13,364 nucleotides of DNA. Source: Candidatus Methanomethylophilaceae archaeon (GTDB lineage: Archaea; Thermoplasmatota; Thermoplasmata; Methanomassiliicoccales; Methanomethylophilaceae). The stretch covers positions 1 through 13,364 of the forward strand of contig JAFZXW010000141.1 in assembly GCA_017616575.1 (NCBI GenBank). Direction: 5' to 3'. Position numbers and translations under genes: made by a program. Of this stretch, positions 1-6,612 are shown piece by piece. How positions within the stretch are numbered: position 1 is the first letter of the stretch; each line of letters opens with the position of its first letter. Under the pieces are notes generated by a model. It searched no databases and had not been told where the DNA came from. It was given only the letters and a program-made list of their open reading frames with translations.

Positions 1-1
1 C

Positions 2-1015
2 GGTTCAAGGGGCGAGGGCGGAGGACAGATGGTCCGCACGTCCGTCGCCATGTCGACCGTCACCGGCATCACCACCCACCTCACCCGCATCAGGGAAAGC
101 AGACCCACCAACGGCCTCTCCAAACAGCACTGCGCCGCAGTCAACGCCGTCGCGGAGATGGCTGGATCCACCGTCGAAGGCAACACCATCGGCTCCAAAG
201 AGCTCACGTTCATCCCCGGGAACAAGCACGTCTACGACATACACATGAACATCGGCACGGCCGGCAGCGTCAGCCTGGTTCTTCAAGCGATGCTGCTGGC
301 GGCCCGCAACCACGAGAAGAAGCTCACCGTGGACATAAGCGGCGGCACCAACGTCATGTGGGCCCCGCCGATAGACTCGTACCAGCACCTCCTCTTCCCC
401 CTGATGAGGAAGATGGACATCAAGGCCGACGTGAAGATCGTCGACCGCGGGTTCTACCCCCAGGGAGGAGGCCGCGTGATAGCCACGCTCGAGCCCATAA
501 AAGACATAAAACCCCTCGACATCGAGACCCTCGGCGAGCTCAAAGGGATCAAAGGGGTGTGCTTCAGCCAGAGGCTTCCAGAATGGGTGTCCAGGGACAT
601 GATGACCAGCTGCGTCCGCACCCTCGGCGGCGCCGACGTGGACTTCGACGTGCAGATCACCGAAGGGGACTCCAGAGGGGCCGGGATAGTGCTCGTGGCG
701 GAGTACGAGAACGGGATGCTCGGGAGCAACGCGCTCACATCCAGAGGGCACACCGCCGACAAGGCCGGCGAGGACGCCGCCAACGACCTCCTGAAGGAGA
801 TGAACAGCGGCGCCACCATGGACGTGCACACCGCCGACCAGGTTCTCCCGTACATGGCGATGGCCAAAGGGAAGAGCGGGTTCTCGGTCTCGCGCATCAG
901 CAGGCATCTCCTGAGCCAGATGGACACCCTCGAGTCGTTCCTCGACGTCAAGTTCGGAGTGGAGAGGAAGGAGGACGTGTACAGGTTCACCGTCACCCCG
1001 GGGGAGAAGAAATGA
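2..1015 (+). CDS. rtcA: RNA 3'-terminal phosphate cyclase, 5'-truncated by the window edge
   Basis: RtcA converts an RNA 3'-phosphate into a 2',3'-cyclic phosphate using ATP, through an enzyme-AMP intermediate. The frame is already open at base 2 and encodes GSRGEGGGQMVRTSVA, the family's N-terminal glycine-rich motif (usually preceded by D), so the ATG at 29 is an internal methionine and only about 5-10 residues are missing. Further family blocks are GGTNVMWAPPID, RGFYPQGGGRV, the late RGHTADKAGEDAA and DVHTADQVLPYMA; the His of DVHTADQ is the expected adenylation site. The remaining 337 codons match the usual length of about 340. It ends in TGA overlapping the next ATG by 4 bp, so the two genes are probably one transcript. 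A role in tRNA or RNA end repair is family knowledge; the physiological substrate in archaea is not shown here. Confidence 0.93.
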   Translation, partial: GSRGEGGGQMVRTSVAMSTVTGITTHLTRIRESRPTNGLSKQHCAAVNAVAEMAGSTVEGNTIGSKELTFIPGNKHVYDIHMNIGTAGSVSLVLQAMLLAARNHEKKLTVDISGGTNVMWAPPIDSYQHLLFPLMRKMDIKADVKIVDRGFYPQGGGRVIATLEPIKDIKPLDIETLGELKGIKGVCFSQRLPEWVSRDMMTSCVRTLGGADVDFDVQITEGDSRGAGIVLVAEYENGMLGSNALTSRGHTADKAGEDAANDLLKEMNSGATMDVHTADQVLPYMAMAKGKSGFSVSRISRHLLSQMDTLESFLDVKFGVERKEDVYRFTVTPGEKK

Positions 1016-1641
1016 GGCCGTTCATCCACGTCAACTGCGCCATGTCCGCAGACGGGAAGATAGCGGGGGAGGACCGCACCCAGGTGAGGATATCCTCGGA
1101 GGAGGACAAGTCCCGCGTAAAGACCCTGAGGAGCAAATACGACGCCATCCTGGTCGGCGTCGGGACGGTGATAGCGGACGACCCCCATCTGACCCTGAAG
1201 GGCGGCGACTACGACACGAACCCGATCCGCATAGTCCTGGACCCCCACGGCAGGACGCCCGACGAGGCCCAGGTCCTCGACGACAGGGCGCCCACCGTCA
1301 TGGTCACCCTCGAGGGGTGCGACAGGGAGTGGGACTGCGAGGAGACCATCCGCGCCGGGAAGGACGAGATAGACCTCGAGAAGGTCATGGAGTCCCTGGC
1401 CGAGGACATCGGGATAGAGAACGTGCTGGTCGAGGGCGGAGGGTTCACGATCTCGAAGTTCTTCAAGGCCGGCCTGGTGGACCGTTACACGGTCTTCGTG
1501 GGCGGGCTGGTGATCGGGGGCTCGGCTTCCCCCACCCCGTGCGACGGGGACGGCTGGATTGCCGACGGCGGCATAGTCTTGGAGCTCCGCGGCTGCGAGG
1601 TCCTCGGCAACGGGGCCCTCCTGACGTTCGAGCCGAGACGC
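1012..1641 (+). CDS. 2,5-diamino-6-ribosylamino-4(3H)-pyrimidinone 5'-phosphate reductase (RibD C-terminal/Rib7 family), stop codon missing
   Basis: This NAD(P)H-dependent enzyme reduces the ribosyl side chain to ribityl in the archaeal riboflavin (and hence F420 and FAD) pathway. The start ATG overlaps the rtcA stop as ATGA. Visible family blocks are NCAMSADGKIA near residue 8, LVGVGTVIADDPHLT near 53, NVLVEGGGFTISKFFKAGLVD near 140, and a final GNGALLTFEP near 200. There is no deaminase domain, as expected for the archaeal stand-alone reductase of about 210-225 residues. The domain finishes near base 1641, but no in-frame stop follows until 2361, deep inside the opposite-strand regulator. 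I therefore give the end as the limit of recognisable homology. An indel or small deletion just after 1635 is the likely cause. Function is secure; the 3' end is not. Confidence 0.85.
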
Positions 1642-1660
1642 CGATCGCCTTTTCGACGGC
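1640..1660. terminator. hairpin between convergent genes, terminator-like
   Basis: GCCG-A-TCG at 1640-1647 pairs with CGACGGC at 1654-1660, giving seven base pairs with one bulged A and a six-base loop CCTTTT. An overlapping outer arm pair, GAGCCG at 1630-1635 and CGGCTC at 1657-1662, adds a second way to fold. It lies exactly where the reductase and the regulator converge and where both lack stop codons. A terminator role is inferred from position and from the short T-run on the plus strand; the T-run is only four long. Confidence 0.4.
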
Positions 1661-2391
1661 TCCAGCACGAACTTGTAAAAATTACGGCCCTCGCCGAACG
1701 CCTCTCCCGAGACCATCTCGTACGCGTTGCCGGTGGCGTCCTCCAGGACCTTCATCATGAACCCCGCGGCGTATCCGCCGAACGACCTGGCGGAATCCTC
1801 CGTGAGCGCCATCTCGTCTTTCAGGACCAGGGTGAGAGGGTTGAGTGCGTAGACGTTGATCTCTCCCGCGCCCATCCCCGCGTAGTAACGGCGCGCGTTG
1901 GACACCGTCTCCTCCAACGTCGGGCCGGTCAAGGATCCCCCCAGCGCCATGGCATGGAGGTTCCCGAGGACCCTGGACACGGGCTCGATGGTCAGGCCGA
2001 CAGCGTCCATGCCGAGGAGGATGAACCTTATCATCGCGTCACGGGTCTTGGAGGGGTCGTCGGCGACGTCCGAGATGGAGCGCATGAGCATCTCCAGCGA
2101 CCTGCCGTCCGGCTTTTTCGAATATGCGAAGCGTATGGAGTCGATGGTGTACATCTTCTTGCGGCTGTCCTTGGAGTCCTCGTACGAGGCGATGAGCCCC
2201 TTCTCGACCATCCTGTCGAGATGCACCGACAATGTGGACTGCGCCTTGCCTACGGCGCGGGACAGGTCGGTCAACGAGAGGTCACGTTCCCTCAGCTCGG
2301 ACAGTATCGCCTTGCGCACGTCGTTGGACACCTGCACGAGACCGTGCTTCGTATAGTATAACTCGAAATCCTCCTGCGGGTCCTCGCTCAT
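1648..2391 (-). CDS. HTH transcriptional regulator with C-terminal V4R-like sensor domain, stop codon missing
   Basis: About 248 residues. Residues 20-95 look like an ArsR/MarR-type winged helix (LTDLSRAVGKAQSTLSVHLDRM as recognition region, then a basic wing around DSKDSRKKMYTI). Residues from about 175 resemble the V4R small-molecule-binding fold (INVYALNPLTLVLKDEMAL, then GGYAAGFMMKVLEDATGNAYEM, ending FYKFVLEP). Methanogen HTH-V4R proteins such as MsvR sense redox through cysteines. This protein has no cysteine at all, and the usual EC-x-A-x-G-x-x-x-C block reads GEAFGEGRNFYKF, so a thiol switch is unlikely and another ligand is probable. The start follows a TATA-like site about 29 bases upstream with almost no leader. 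The reading frame stays open on the minus strand down to 454, so the natural stop is missing; the end given is where homology ends. It probably controls itself and the divergent mtnA operon. Confidence 0.75.
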
Positions 2392-2415
2392 CTAGCCGAC
2401 CGAATGAGCGTTCTG

Positions 2416-2424
2416 CTTATATTA
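2416..2424 (-). promoter_or_regulatory. TATA box of the V4R regulator
   Basis: On the minus strand the bases read TAATATAA, centred about 29 bases upstream of the regulator ATG. At normal archaeal spacing of about 26 bases, transcription would start within a few bases of the ATG, so the mRNA is probably leaderless or nearly so. No Shine-Dalgarno-like site is seen in the short leader, which agrees. Confidence 0.55.
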
Positions 2425-2438
2425 GTTCTTCACAGAAC
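2425..2438. promoter_or_regulatory. candidate operator, perfect inverted repeat between divergent TATA boxes
   Basis: GTTCT-TCAC-AGAAC is a perfect 5-4-5 inverted repeat. It lies exactly between the regulator TATA box (2416-2424) and the mtnA TATA box (2440-2447), where a bound protein could block both. A third half-site, GTTCT, occurs at 2410-2414, 15 bases from the first. The neighbouring HTH-V4R regulator is the natural candidate to bind it. The repeat is seen directly; the binding is inferred. Confidence 0.55.
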
Positions 2439-2439
2439 A

Positions 2440-2447
2440 TTAAAATA
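2440..2447 (+). promoter_or_regulatory. TATA box of the mtnA-aldolase-nop5 operon
   Basis: TTAAAATA lies about 55 bases upstream of the mtnA ATG, giving a predicted start site near 2470 and a leader of about 28 bases. It directly abuts the inverted repeat at 2425-2438, so a protein on that repeat would cover the TFB-recognition element. Confidence 0.55.
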
Positions 2448-2498
2448 GACCCGCGAAACGCCAAATAGTCGACGGCCGTTAGCGAAAGGCGTGATATT

Positions 2499-3497
2499 AT
2501 GAAAGCGACCGTCGACGGAAAGGCCAGAAACATCAAGGCAGTATGGTTCGATGACGGGGAGGTAGTCATGATCGACCAGAGAAGGCTACCCTCCGAACTG
2601 GTTCTGAAACGCTTCAGCGGCTACATGGAGGTCAGGGAGGCCATCCGGAACATGACGGTGAGGGGGGCGCCCTCCATCGGCGCCGCGGCCGCGTACGCCA
2701 TGTGCCTGGCGGCCCTGAAAGGATGCGATCTGAAGAAGGCCGCCGACGATGTCAAATCGGCCCGCCCGACCGCCAACGACCTGTTCTACGCCGTAGACTA
2801 CATGGCCGAGAGGCTGTCCGCAGGAGAGGACCCGGTGTCGGCCGCGGACGGGTACGCCCGCCTGACCATCGAGAAATGCGAGTCGATCGGGAGATACGGC
2901 GCGGAGCTGATAAAAGACGGCATGAAGCTGATGACCCACTGCAACGCCGGGGCCCTGGCCACCGTGGACGTGGGGACCGCCCTCGCGCCAATGAGGTTCG
3001 CCCATATGCAAGGGAAGAAGTTCTTCGTCTACGCGTCCGAGACCCGGCCACGCCTCCAGGGGATGCAGCTCACCGCATGGGAGCTGGGCCAGGAGGGGAT
3101 AGACCACGCCATCATACCGGACGGGGCGTCCGCCTACTACATGTCGAAGGGCGTGGACCTGATCATCGTCGGGGCGGACAGGATCGCGAAGAACGGCGAC
3201 TTCGCCAACAAGATAGGGACGATGGACAAGGCGATCGCCGCCAAGCACTTCGGGATTCCCTTCTACGTGGCCGCGCCCGTGTCCACCTTCGATTTCAAGA
3301 CCGCAACCGGCGACGACATCGTGATCGAGCAGAGGGCGGAAGAGGAGGTCACCGAGATAGCCGGAATCAGGATCGCCCCCGCGGGCTCGAAGGCCCTCAA
3401 CCCATCTTTCGACGTCACCCCTGCCAGCCTCGTGACCGGCTTCATCACCGAAAAGGGGATCCTCAGGCCGGACGAAATCGGCAGGGTGGTCGGATGA
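2499..3497 (+). CDS. mtnA: S-methyl-5-thioribose-1-phosphate isomerase (MtnA), probably also 5-deoxyribose-1-phosphate
   Basis: This member of the eIF2B-like family opens the aldose 1-phosphate left after phosphorolysis of 5'-methylthioadenosine (and, in methanogens, of 5'-deoxy sugars) to the ketose. The 332 residues are full length. Family blocks are VRGAPSIGAAAAY near residue 54, THCNAGALAT with catalytic Cys148, ASETRPRLQGMQLTAWEL near 176, GADRIAKNGDFANKIGT with catalytic Asp227, PFYVAAPVSTFD, and NPSFDVTP near the end. The ETRPRLQG block favours MtnA over ribose-1,5-bisphosphate isomerase, the main alternative. The leader has GTGAT three bases before ATG, complementary to the 16S rRNA 3' end. 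The stop overlaps the aldolase start by 4 bp, so isomerase and aldolase are translationally linked, as expected for consecutive pathway steps. Confidence 0.9.
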   Translation: MKATVDGKARNIKAVWFDDGEVVMIDQRRLPSELVLKRFSGYMEVREAIRNMTVRGAPSIGAAAAYAMCLAALKGCDLKKAADDVKSARPTANDLFYAVDYMAERLSAGEDPVSAADGYARLTIEKCESIGRYGAELIKDGMKLMTHCNAGALATVDVGTALAPMRFAHMQGKKFFVYASETRPRLQGMQLTAWELGQEGIDHAIIPDGASAYYMSKGVDLIIVGADRIAKNGDFANKIGTMDKAIAAKHFGIPFYVAAPVSTFDFKTATGDDIVIEQRAEEEVTEIAGIRIAPAGSKALNPSFDVTPASLVTGFITEKGILRPDEIGRVVG

Positions 3498-4102
3498 ACG
3501 AGAGGTACGCCCGCGAGCGCCTGGCCGCCACGTGCAGGCTGCTTTACGACCGCAAGCTCACGGTCTCAGCGGGAGGCAACATGAGCGTCAGGCTGAACGA
3601 CGGCGAGATCCTGATAACCCCGTCCGGGAGGAACAAGGGCATGCTGACGCCGGACGACATGGTGAAGCTGTCCCTGGACGGGAATGTGCTCTCAGAGGGG
3701 AGGCCTTCCATAGAGCACAGGTTCCACCTTGCCCTGTACCGGATGAACGAGGACACGGGCGCGGTGGTCCACTGCCATCCGCTCCACTGCACCGCCCTGG
3801 CCGTCTCCGGAAGGCCGATAAGGTGCGGGATAACGCCGGAAGGGGTGCTCCTCCTGGGGGAGGTCCCCACGGTCCCGTACTTCACGCCGGGGTCCGAGGA
3901 GCTCGTGGACGCGGTCGCCGCCGCCGGCAGGTCCAAGGCCATCCTCATGGCGAAGCACGGCGCGCTCACCCAAGGAAAGACCCTGGAGGAGGCGTTCGAC
4001 AGGATGGAGGAGCTCGAGTTCCAGGCCGCGCTGCAACTTCTGACCGGCGACGTCGAGGACCTCCCGGCAGACGAGGTCAGGAAGCTGGAGGCGATGAGAT
4101 GA
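3494..4102 (+). CDS. class II aldolase, fuculose-1-phosphate aldolase-like
   Basis: 202 residues of the zinc-dependent class II aldolase/adducin fold. The zinc ligands His93, His95 (in HCHPLHC) and His155 (in AKHGAL) and the catalytic Glu74 (in PSIEHRFH) sit at almost the same numbers as in E. coli FucA (Glu73, His92, His94, His155). The phosphate-binding blocks SAGGNMSVR and TPSGR are also present. Directly downstream of mtnA with an ATGA overlap, it most likely cleaves 5-(methylthio)ribulose-1-phosphate or 5-deoxyribulose-1-phosphate to dihydroxyacetone phosphate and an aldehyde (methylthioacetaldehyde or lactaldehyde). Lactaldehyde could feed F420 synthesis in methanogens. Exact substrate is inferred from context; a MtnB dehydratase is less likely because no other methionine-salvage gene follows. 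Confidence 0.88.
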   Translation: MNERYARERLAATCRLLYDRKLTVSAGGNMSVRLNDGEILITPSGRNKGMLTPDDMVKLSLDGNVLSEGRPSIEHRFHLALYRMNEDTGAVVHCHPLHCTALAVSGRPIRCGITPEGVLLLGEVPTVPYFTPGSEELVDAVAAAGRSKAILMAKHGALTQGKTLEEAFDRMEELEFQAALQLLTGDVEDLPADEVRKLEAMR

Positions 4103-5205
4103 TACTCGTGACCAAGTGGTTCGGCGTGTTCCTGGTGGACGAGAAGTCGAACAGGATAGTCGACAGCCGCATCATGCCCAAGGACGCCTCTATTCTCGCA
4201 GAGAAGCTGGCCGTCATGCAGAGAGGAGGGATCCTGGACGAGGAGAAGGAGCTGGCGGCCAAGGGAGGGGAGAAGATGGCCGTGTGCGACCGCAGGCAGT
4301 CCCCCCTCGGGAAGCCGGAGCTGTTCGACTCGTCGTTCATAACCCCCTCGAAATACGGGTTCGAGGACGGCTTCATGCACGAGGTCATGATGTCACTGGG
4401 GAAGCTGAGGACCTCCGAGCCCGTCCCCCGCGACAAGAACCTGGTGCAAGCAATCAGAAACCTCGACGACCAGATAGCCACGATAAACCTCTACAACGAG
4501 AGGCTCCACGAATGGTACGGGATGCACTTCCCGGAGCTCGCGGACCGCGCCCGCGACGCGAGATACGCCGACCTCGTGGCCAGGTTCGGCCACAGGGACC
4601 AGGTCATGGAGGAGCTCGGGACGGACCTCCCGTCCATCGGGGCGGACTTCGACCCCGACGACATGCGCGCGGTCCAGGACCTCGCCGACACCCTGTGCCG
4701 CCTTTACGACGACAAGAAGGAGACCGAGGCCTACATCGACGACATCGTCTCCAAGGCGTGCCCGAACATGTGCGCCCTTCTGAGCGCCCCCCTGGCCGCC
4801 AGGATGGTGTCCCTGGCCGGAGGGCTGGAGAGGCTGTCCTCTCTGCCGTCGTCCACCGTCCAGCTCCTGGGCGCGGAGAAGGCCATGTTCAGGCATCTCA
4901 AATCTGGAAAGAGGCCGCCGAAGCACGGGATCATCTACCAGCATCCGGACGTCCACAGGGCGCCGTACTGGCAGAGGGGCAAGATGGCCCGCGCCCTTGC
5001 CGGGAAGGTCCTGATCGCCGCCAAGATCGACCAGAACCATGGAGAGTTCCGCGGAGACGTGCTCGCGGAGGAGTTCGCCAGGCGCGCGGAGGACATCAGA
5101 AGACGCTACCCCGAGGCGCCCAAGAAGCCCCAGAAACAGAAGAAAGGCAGAAGCAGGGACGCCGGGCGGAATGCCAGAGGGGGGCGTCCACACAAAAAGG
5201 TTTAA
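4099..5205 (+). CDS. nop5: Nop5 (Nop56/58 family) core protein of C/D-box sRNP
   Basis: Nop5 joins L7Ae-bound guide RNA to fibrillarin for 2'-O-methylation of rRNA and tRNA. The 368 residues show the N-terminal fibrillarin-binding region (about 1-115), a coiled-coil region (about 120-235, starting at DDQIATINLYNERLHEWYG) and the conserved Nop domain (about 240-330) with ARMVSLAGGLERLSSLPSST, VQLLGAEKAMFRHL and RPPKHGIIYQHP. A lysine/arginine-rich tail of some 35 residues closes the protein, common in archaeal Nop5. The start overlaps the aldolase stop as ATGA. In most archaea fibrillarin (flpA) follows directly; here it does not, and no fibrillarin is in the window. Why it shares a transcript with the sugar-salvage pair is not evident. 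Confidence 0.95.
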   Translation: MILVTKWFGVFLVDEKSNRIVDSRIMPKDASILAEKLAVMQRGGILDEEKELAAKGGEKMAVCDRRQSPLGKPELFDSSFITPSKYGFEDGFMHEVMMSLGKLRTSEPVPRDKNLVQAIRNLDDQIATINLYNERLHEWYGMHFPELADRARDARYADLVARFGHRDQVMEELGTDLPSIGADFDPDDMRAVQDLADTLCRLYDDKKETEAYIDDIVSKACPNMCALLSAPLAARMVSLAGGLERLSSLPSSTVQLLGAEKAMFRHLKSGKRPPKHGIIYQHPDVHRAPYWQRGKMARALAGKVLIAAKIDQNHGEFRGDVLAEEFARRAEDIRRRYPEAPKKPQKQKKGRSRDAGRNARGGRPHKKV

Positions 5206-5206
5206 T
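5199..5206 (+). promoter_or_regulatory. candidate TATA box for the aIF5A leader
   Basis: An A-rich stretch followed by GGTTTAAT overlaps the last codons and stop of nop5. At usual spacing transcription would begin near 5228-5232, giving aIF5A a leader of about 100 bases. There is no other AT-rich element in the 129-base gap, so either this is the promoter or aIF5A is read through from nop5. Confidence 0.4.
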
Positions 5207-5334
5207 GAGACCCCACCCATGAGGAAGACGATAGCATGAGGTCAGCGGTTGCTTTCGGCCTGTATGTGCACATCGCCCCGAGGGGGGTGGACCTCCGGCC
5301 ATAAGCCGGATAATCGAAACAAGGAAGTGAGATC
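5206..5334 (+). other. nop5-aIF5A gap: possible structured leader or small RNA with a short ORF
   Basis: Three pairings are visible. GAGGTC at 5238-5243 can pair with GACCTC at 5290-5295, enclosing CCCC/GGGG around 5276-5285. CCGGC-CATAA-GCCGG forms a perfect hairpin at 5295-5309. The first and third share base 5295, so they partly exclude each other. A 22-codon ORF runs from ATG 5236 to TAA 5302-5304 and overlaps the TGA of a 6-codon ORF at 5219-5239. No match to a known RNA or riboswitch is recognised, and C and D boxes were not found on either strand. Could equally be plain untranslated leader. Confidence 0.3.
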
Positions 5335-5712
5335 ATGTGGGAGATGAAAGAGATCAGAGAGTTGAAAGAGGGAAGGTACGTCAACATCGACGACGAGCCC
5401 TGCAAGATCGTAAAGATCACGACGTCCAAGCCTGGGAAGCACGGATCCGCGAAAGCCAACGTCGACGCGGTCAGCATCTTCACCGGAGCCAAGAAATCCA
5501 TCGTCGGGCCCGTCAGCACCAAGGTGCAGGTCCCCATGATCGACAAGAGGAAGGGACAGATCCTCTCCATATCCGGAAACGAGGCCATGGTCATGGACCT
5601 GGAGTCGTTCGAGCAGATATCCATCAACATCAACGACGACGCCGAGCAGAAGATCGAGGAAGGGGCGGAGGTCCTGTACCTCGTGGCCATGGGAAGGTAC
5701 AAGTTCCTCTGA
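5335..5712 (+). CDS. eif5a: translation initiation factor aIF5A (hypusine-containing)
   Basis: 125 residues, normal for the archaeal protein, which helps ribosomes through peptide-bond formation at difficult sequences and in termination. The N-terminal SH3-like domain (about 1-70) carries the modification loop TSKPGKHGSAKANVDAV; Lys35 is the residue that becomes deoxyhypusine or hypusine. The C-terminal OB-fold (about 72-125) follows. The start is supported by GGAAGTGA a few bases upstream, one mismatch from a full Shine-Dalgarno site. The agmatinase-like gene begins 9 bases after its stop, so the two are almost certainly one transcript. Confidence 0.96.
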   Translation: MWEMKEIRELKEGRYVNIDDEPCKIVKITTSKPGKHGSAKANVDAVSIFTGAKKSIVGPVSTKVQVPMIDKRKGQILSISGNEAMVMDLESFEQISININDDAEQKIEEGAEVLYLVAMGRYKFL

Positions 5713-5721
5713 GGGTGGAAG

Positions 5722-6582
5722 ATGGCGTTCGGGATCTCATACGCTGGCGCGGAATCGGAATACGACGACGCGGACGCCGTGATTTTCGGGATCCCCTACG
5801 ACCACACCGCCTGTTTCAAAGCCGGGGCCAGAGAGGCCCCGTGGGCGATCAGGCGGGCATCCTACAACTTCGAAGAAATCCATTTCGAGCACGGCATCCA
5901 TCAGCCCGTGCTGAACGTCTGCGACTTCGGCAACTGCGACGACTTCTTCCCGCCGGAGGACATGTTCGACGAAGTTTCATTCTGCGTCGGCCCCGCTGTC
6001 AGGGACGGGAAGTTCACCATAGCCCTGGGCGGGGAGCACAGCGTCAACATCCCCATCGTGAGATGCTTCGACAAGGACGACATCGCGCTGATATCGATAG
6101 ACGCGCACCTGGACTCCCGCGACGAGTACCTCGGGACACCGAACAGCCACGCCTGCGTTACCAGGAGGGCGGCGGAGCACCTCGGGCTGGACAACGTGTT
6201 CGTCATCGGGTGCCGCGCGATCGCCGAAGAGGAGCTGGACAGGGACGACCCTGTGCGGTTCATAAGCTCGTACGAGGTCATGGAGGCCGGGATCGAGAAA
6301 GCCGTCAAGACCGCCCTGGAGAGCGTCAAGAACGAGCGCGTCTACCTGACGCTGGACATAGACGGCATAGACCCCGCCTTCGCCCCCGGCACCGGCACGC
6401 CCGAGCCGTTCGGCCTGATGCCTATCGACGTCAAGAAGGCGATAAACATCATCGGCGACCGCCTGGCCGGGTTCGACGTCACGGAGGTGTGCCCTCCCGC
6501 GGACCCCGCAGGCATAACATCTGTGCTGGCAGCCAGATACGTCAACGAGGTACTGGCGGTCCACACCAAGAACCTGAGAAGG
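5722..6582 (+). CDS. speB: agmatinase-family ureohydrolase, stop codon missing
   Basis: All six manganese ligands of the ureohydrolase fold are present: His106 (GGEHSV), Asp127, His129 and Asp131 (DAHLD), Asp212 and Asp214 (DIDGID), followed by FAPGTGTPEP and the C-terminal DVTEVCPPADPAGITSVLAARYV. Agmatinase makes putrescine and urea from agmatine. Its place 9 bases after aIF5A suggests it may instead, or also, act in hypusine formation: in haloarchaea an agmatinase-like protein next to aIF5A has been proposed to cleave agmatine attached to the factor. The upstream GAGGGTGGA is a good ribosome site. The domain ends near codon 287, but the frame stays open to 8295, through carS and pyrE out of frame. 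TGA lies one frame away at 6575-6577, so one extra base in the assembly would explain it. End given is the limit of homology. Confidence 0.87.
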
Positions 6583-6607
6583 CGAGGACGCGTTCTTTTT
6601 TCTCGCC
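6581..6607 (+). terminator. inverted repeat with T-run in the loop, possible terminator after speB
   Basis: GGCGAG at 6581-6586 pairs with CTCGCC at 6602-6607. The 15-base loop ends in an unbroken run of six T. Archaeal termination needs chiefly a T-run, so speB transcripts may end near 6601. The usual bacterial order, stem then T-run, is not followed. The element begins right where the speB stop should be. Confidence 0.45.
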
Positions 6608-6612
6608 GGAGA

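Noticed and set aside
29..31. ATG 29 as the start of rtcA.
   Set aside because: The conserved GEGGGQ block lies just upstream in the same frame, so the true start is before the window.
5..907. 300-codon minus-strand ORF beneath rtcA.
   Set aside because: Rich in His, Val and Gly as expected for antisense of GC-rich codons, with no recognisable motif or ribosome site.
454..1640. Minus-strand continuation of the regulator frame beneath the reductase and rtcA.
   Set aside because: It mirrors two clear plus-strand genes and shows no domain of its own.
1012..2361. Reductase with a natural 240-residue C-terminal extension.
   Set aside because: The extension is the exact antisense, codon for codon, of a well-supported HTH-V4R regulator and is low-complexity.
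2468..2518. Direct repeat GTCGACGG at 2468-2475 and 2511-2518 around the mtnA start.
   Set aside because: The second copy is coding and the 8-mer contains a common palindrome; chance is enough.
5206..5334. C/D-box guide RNA beside nop5.
   Set aside because: No convincing C box with matching D box was found on either strand.
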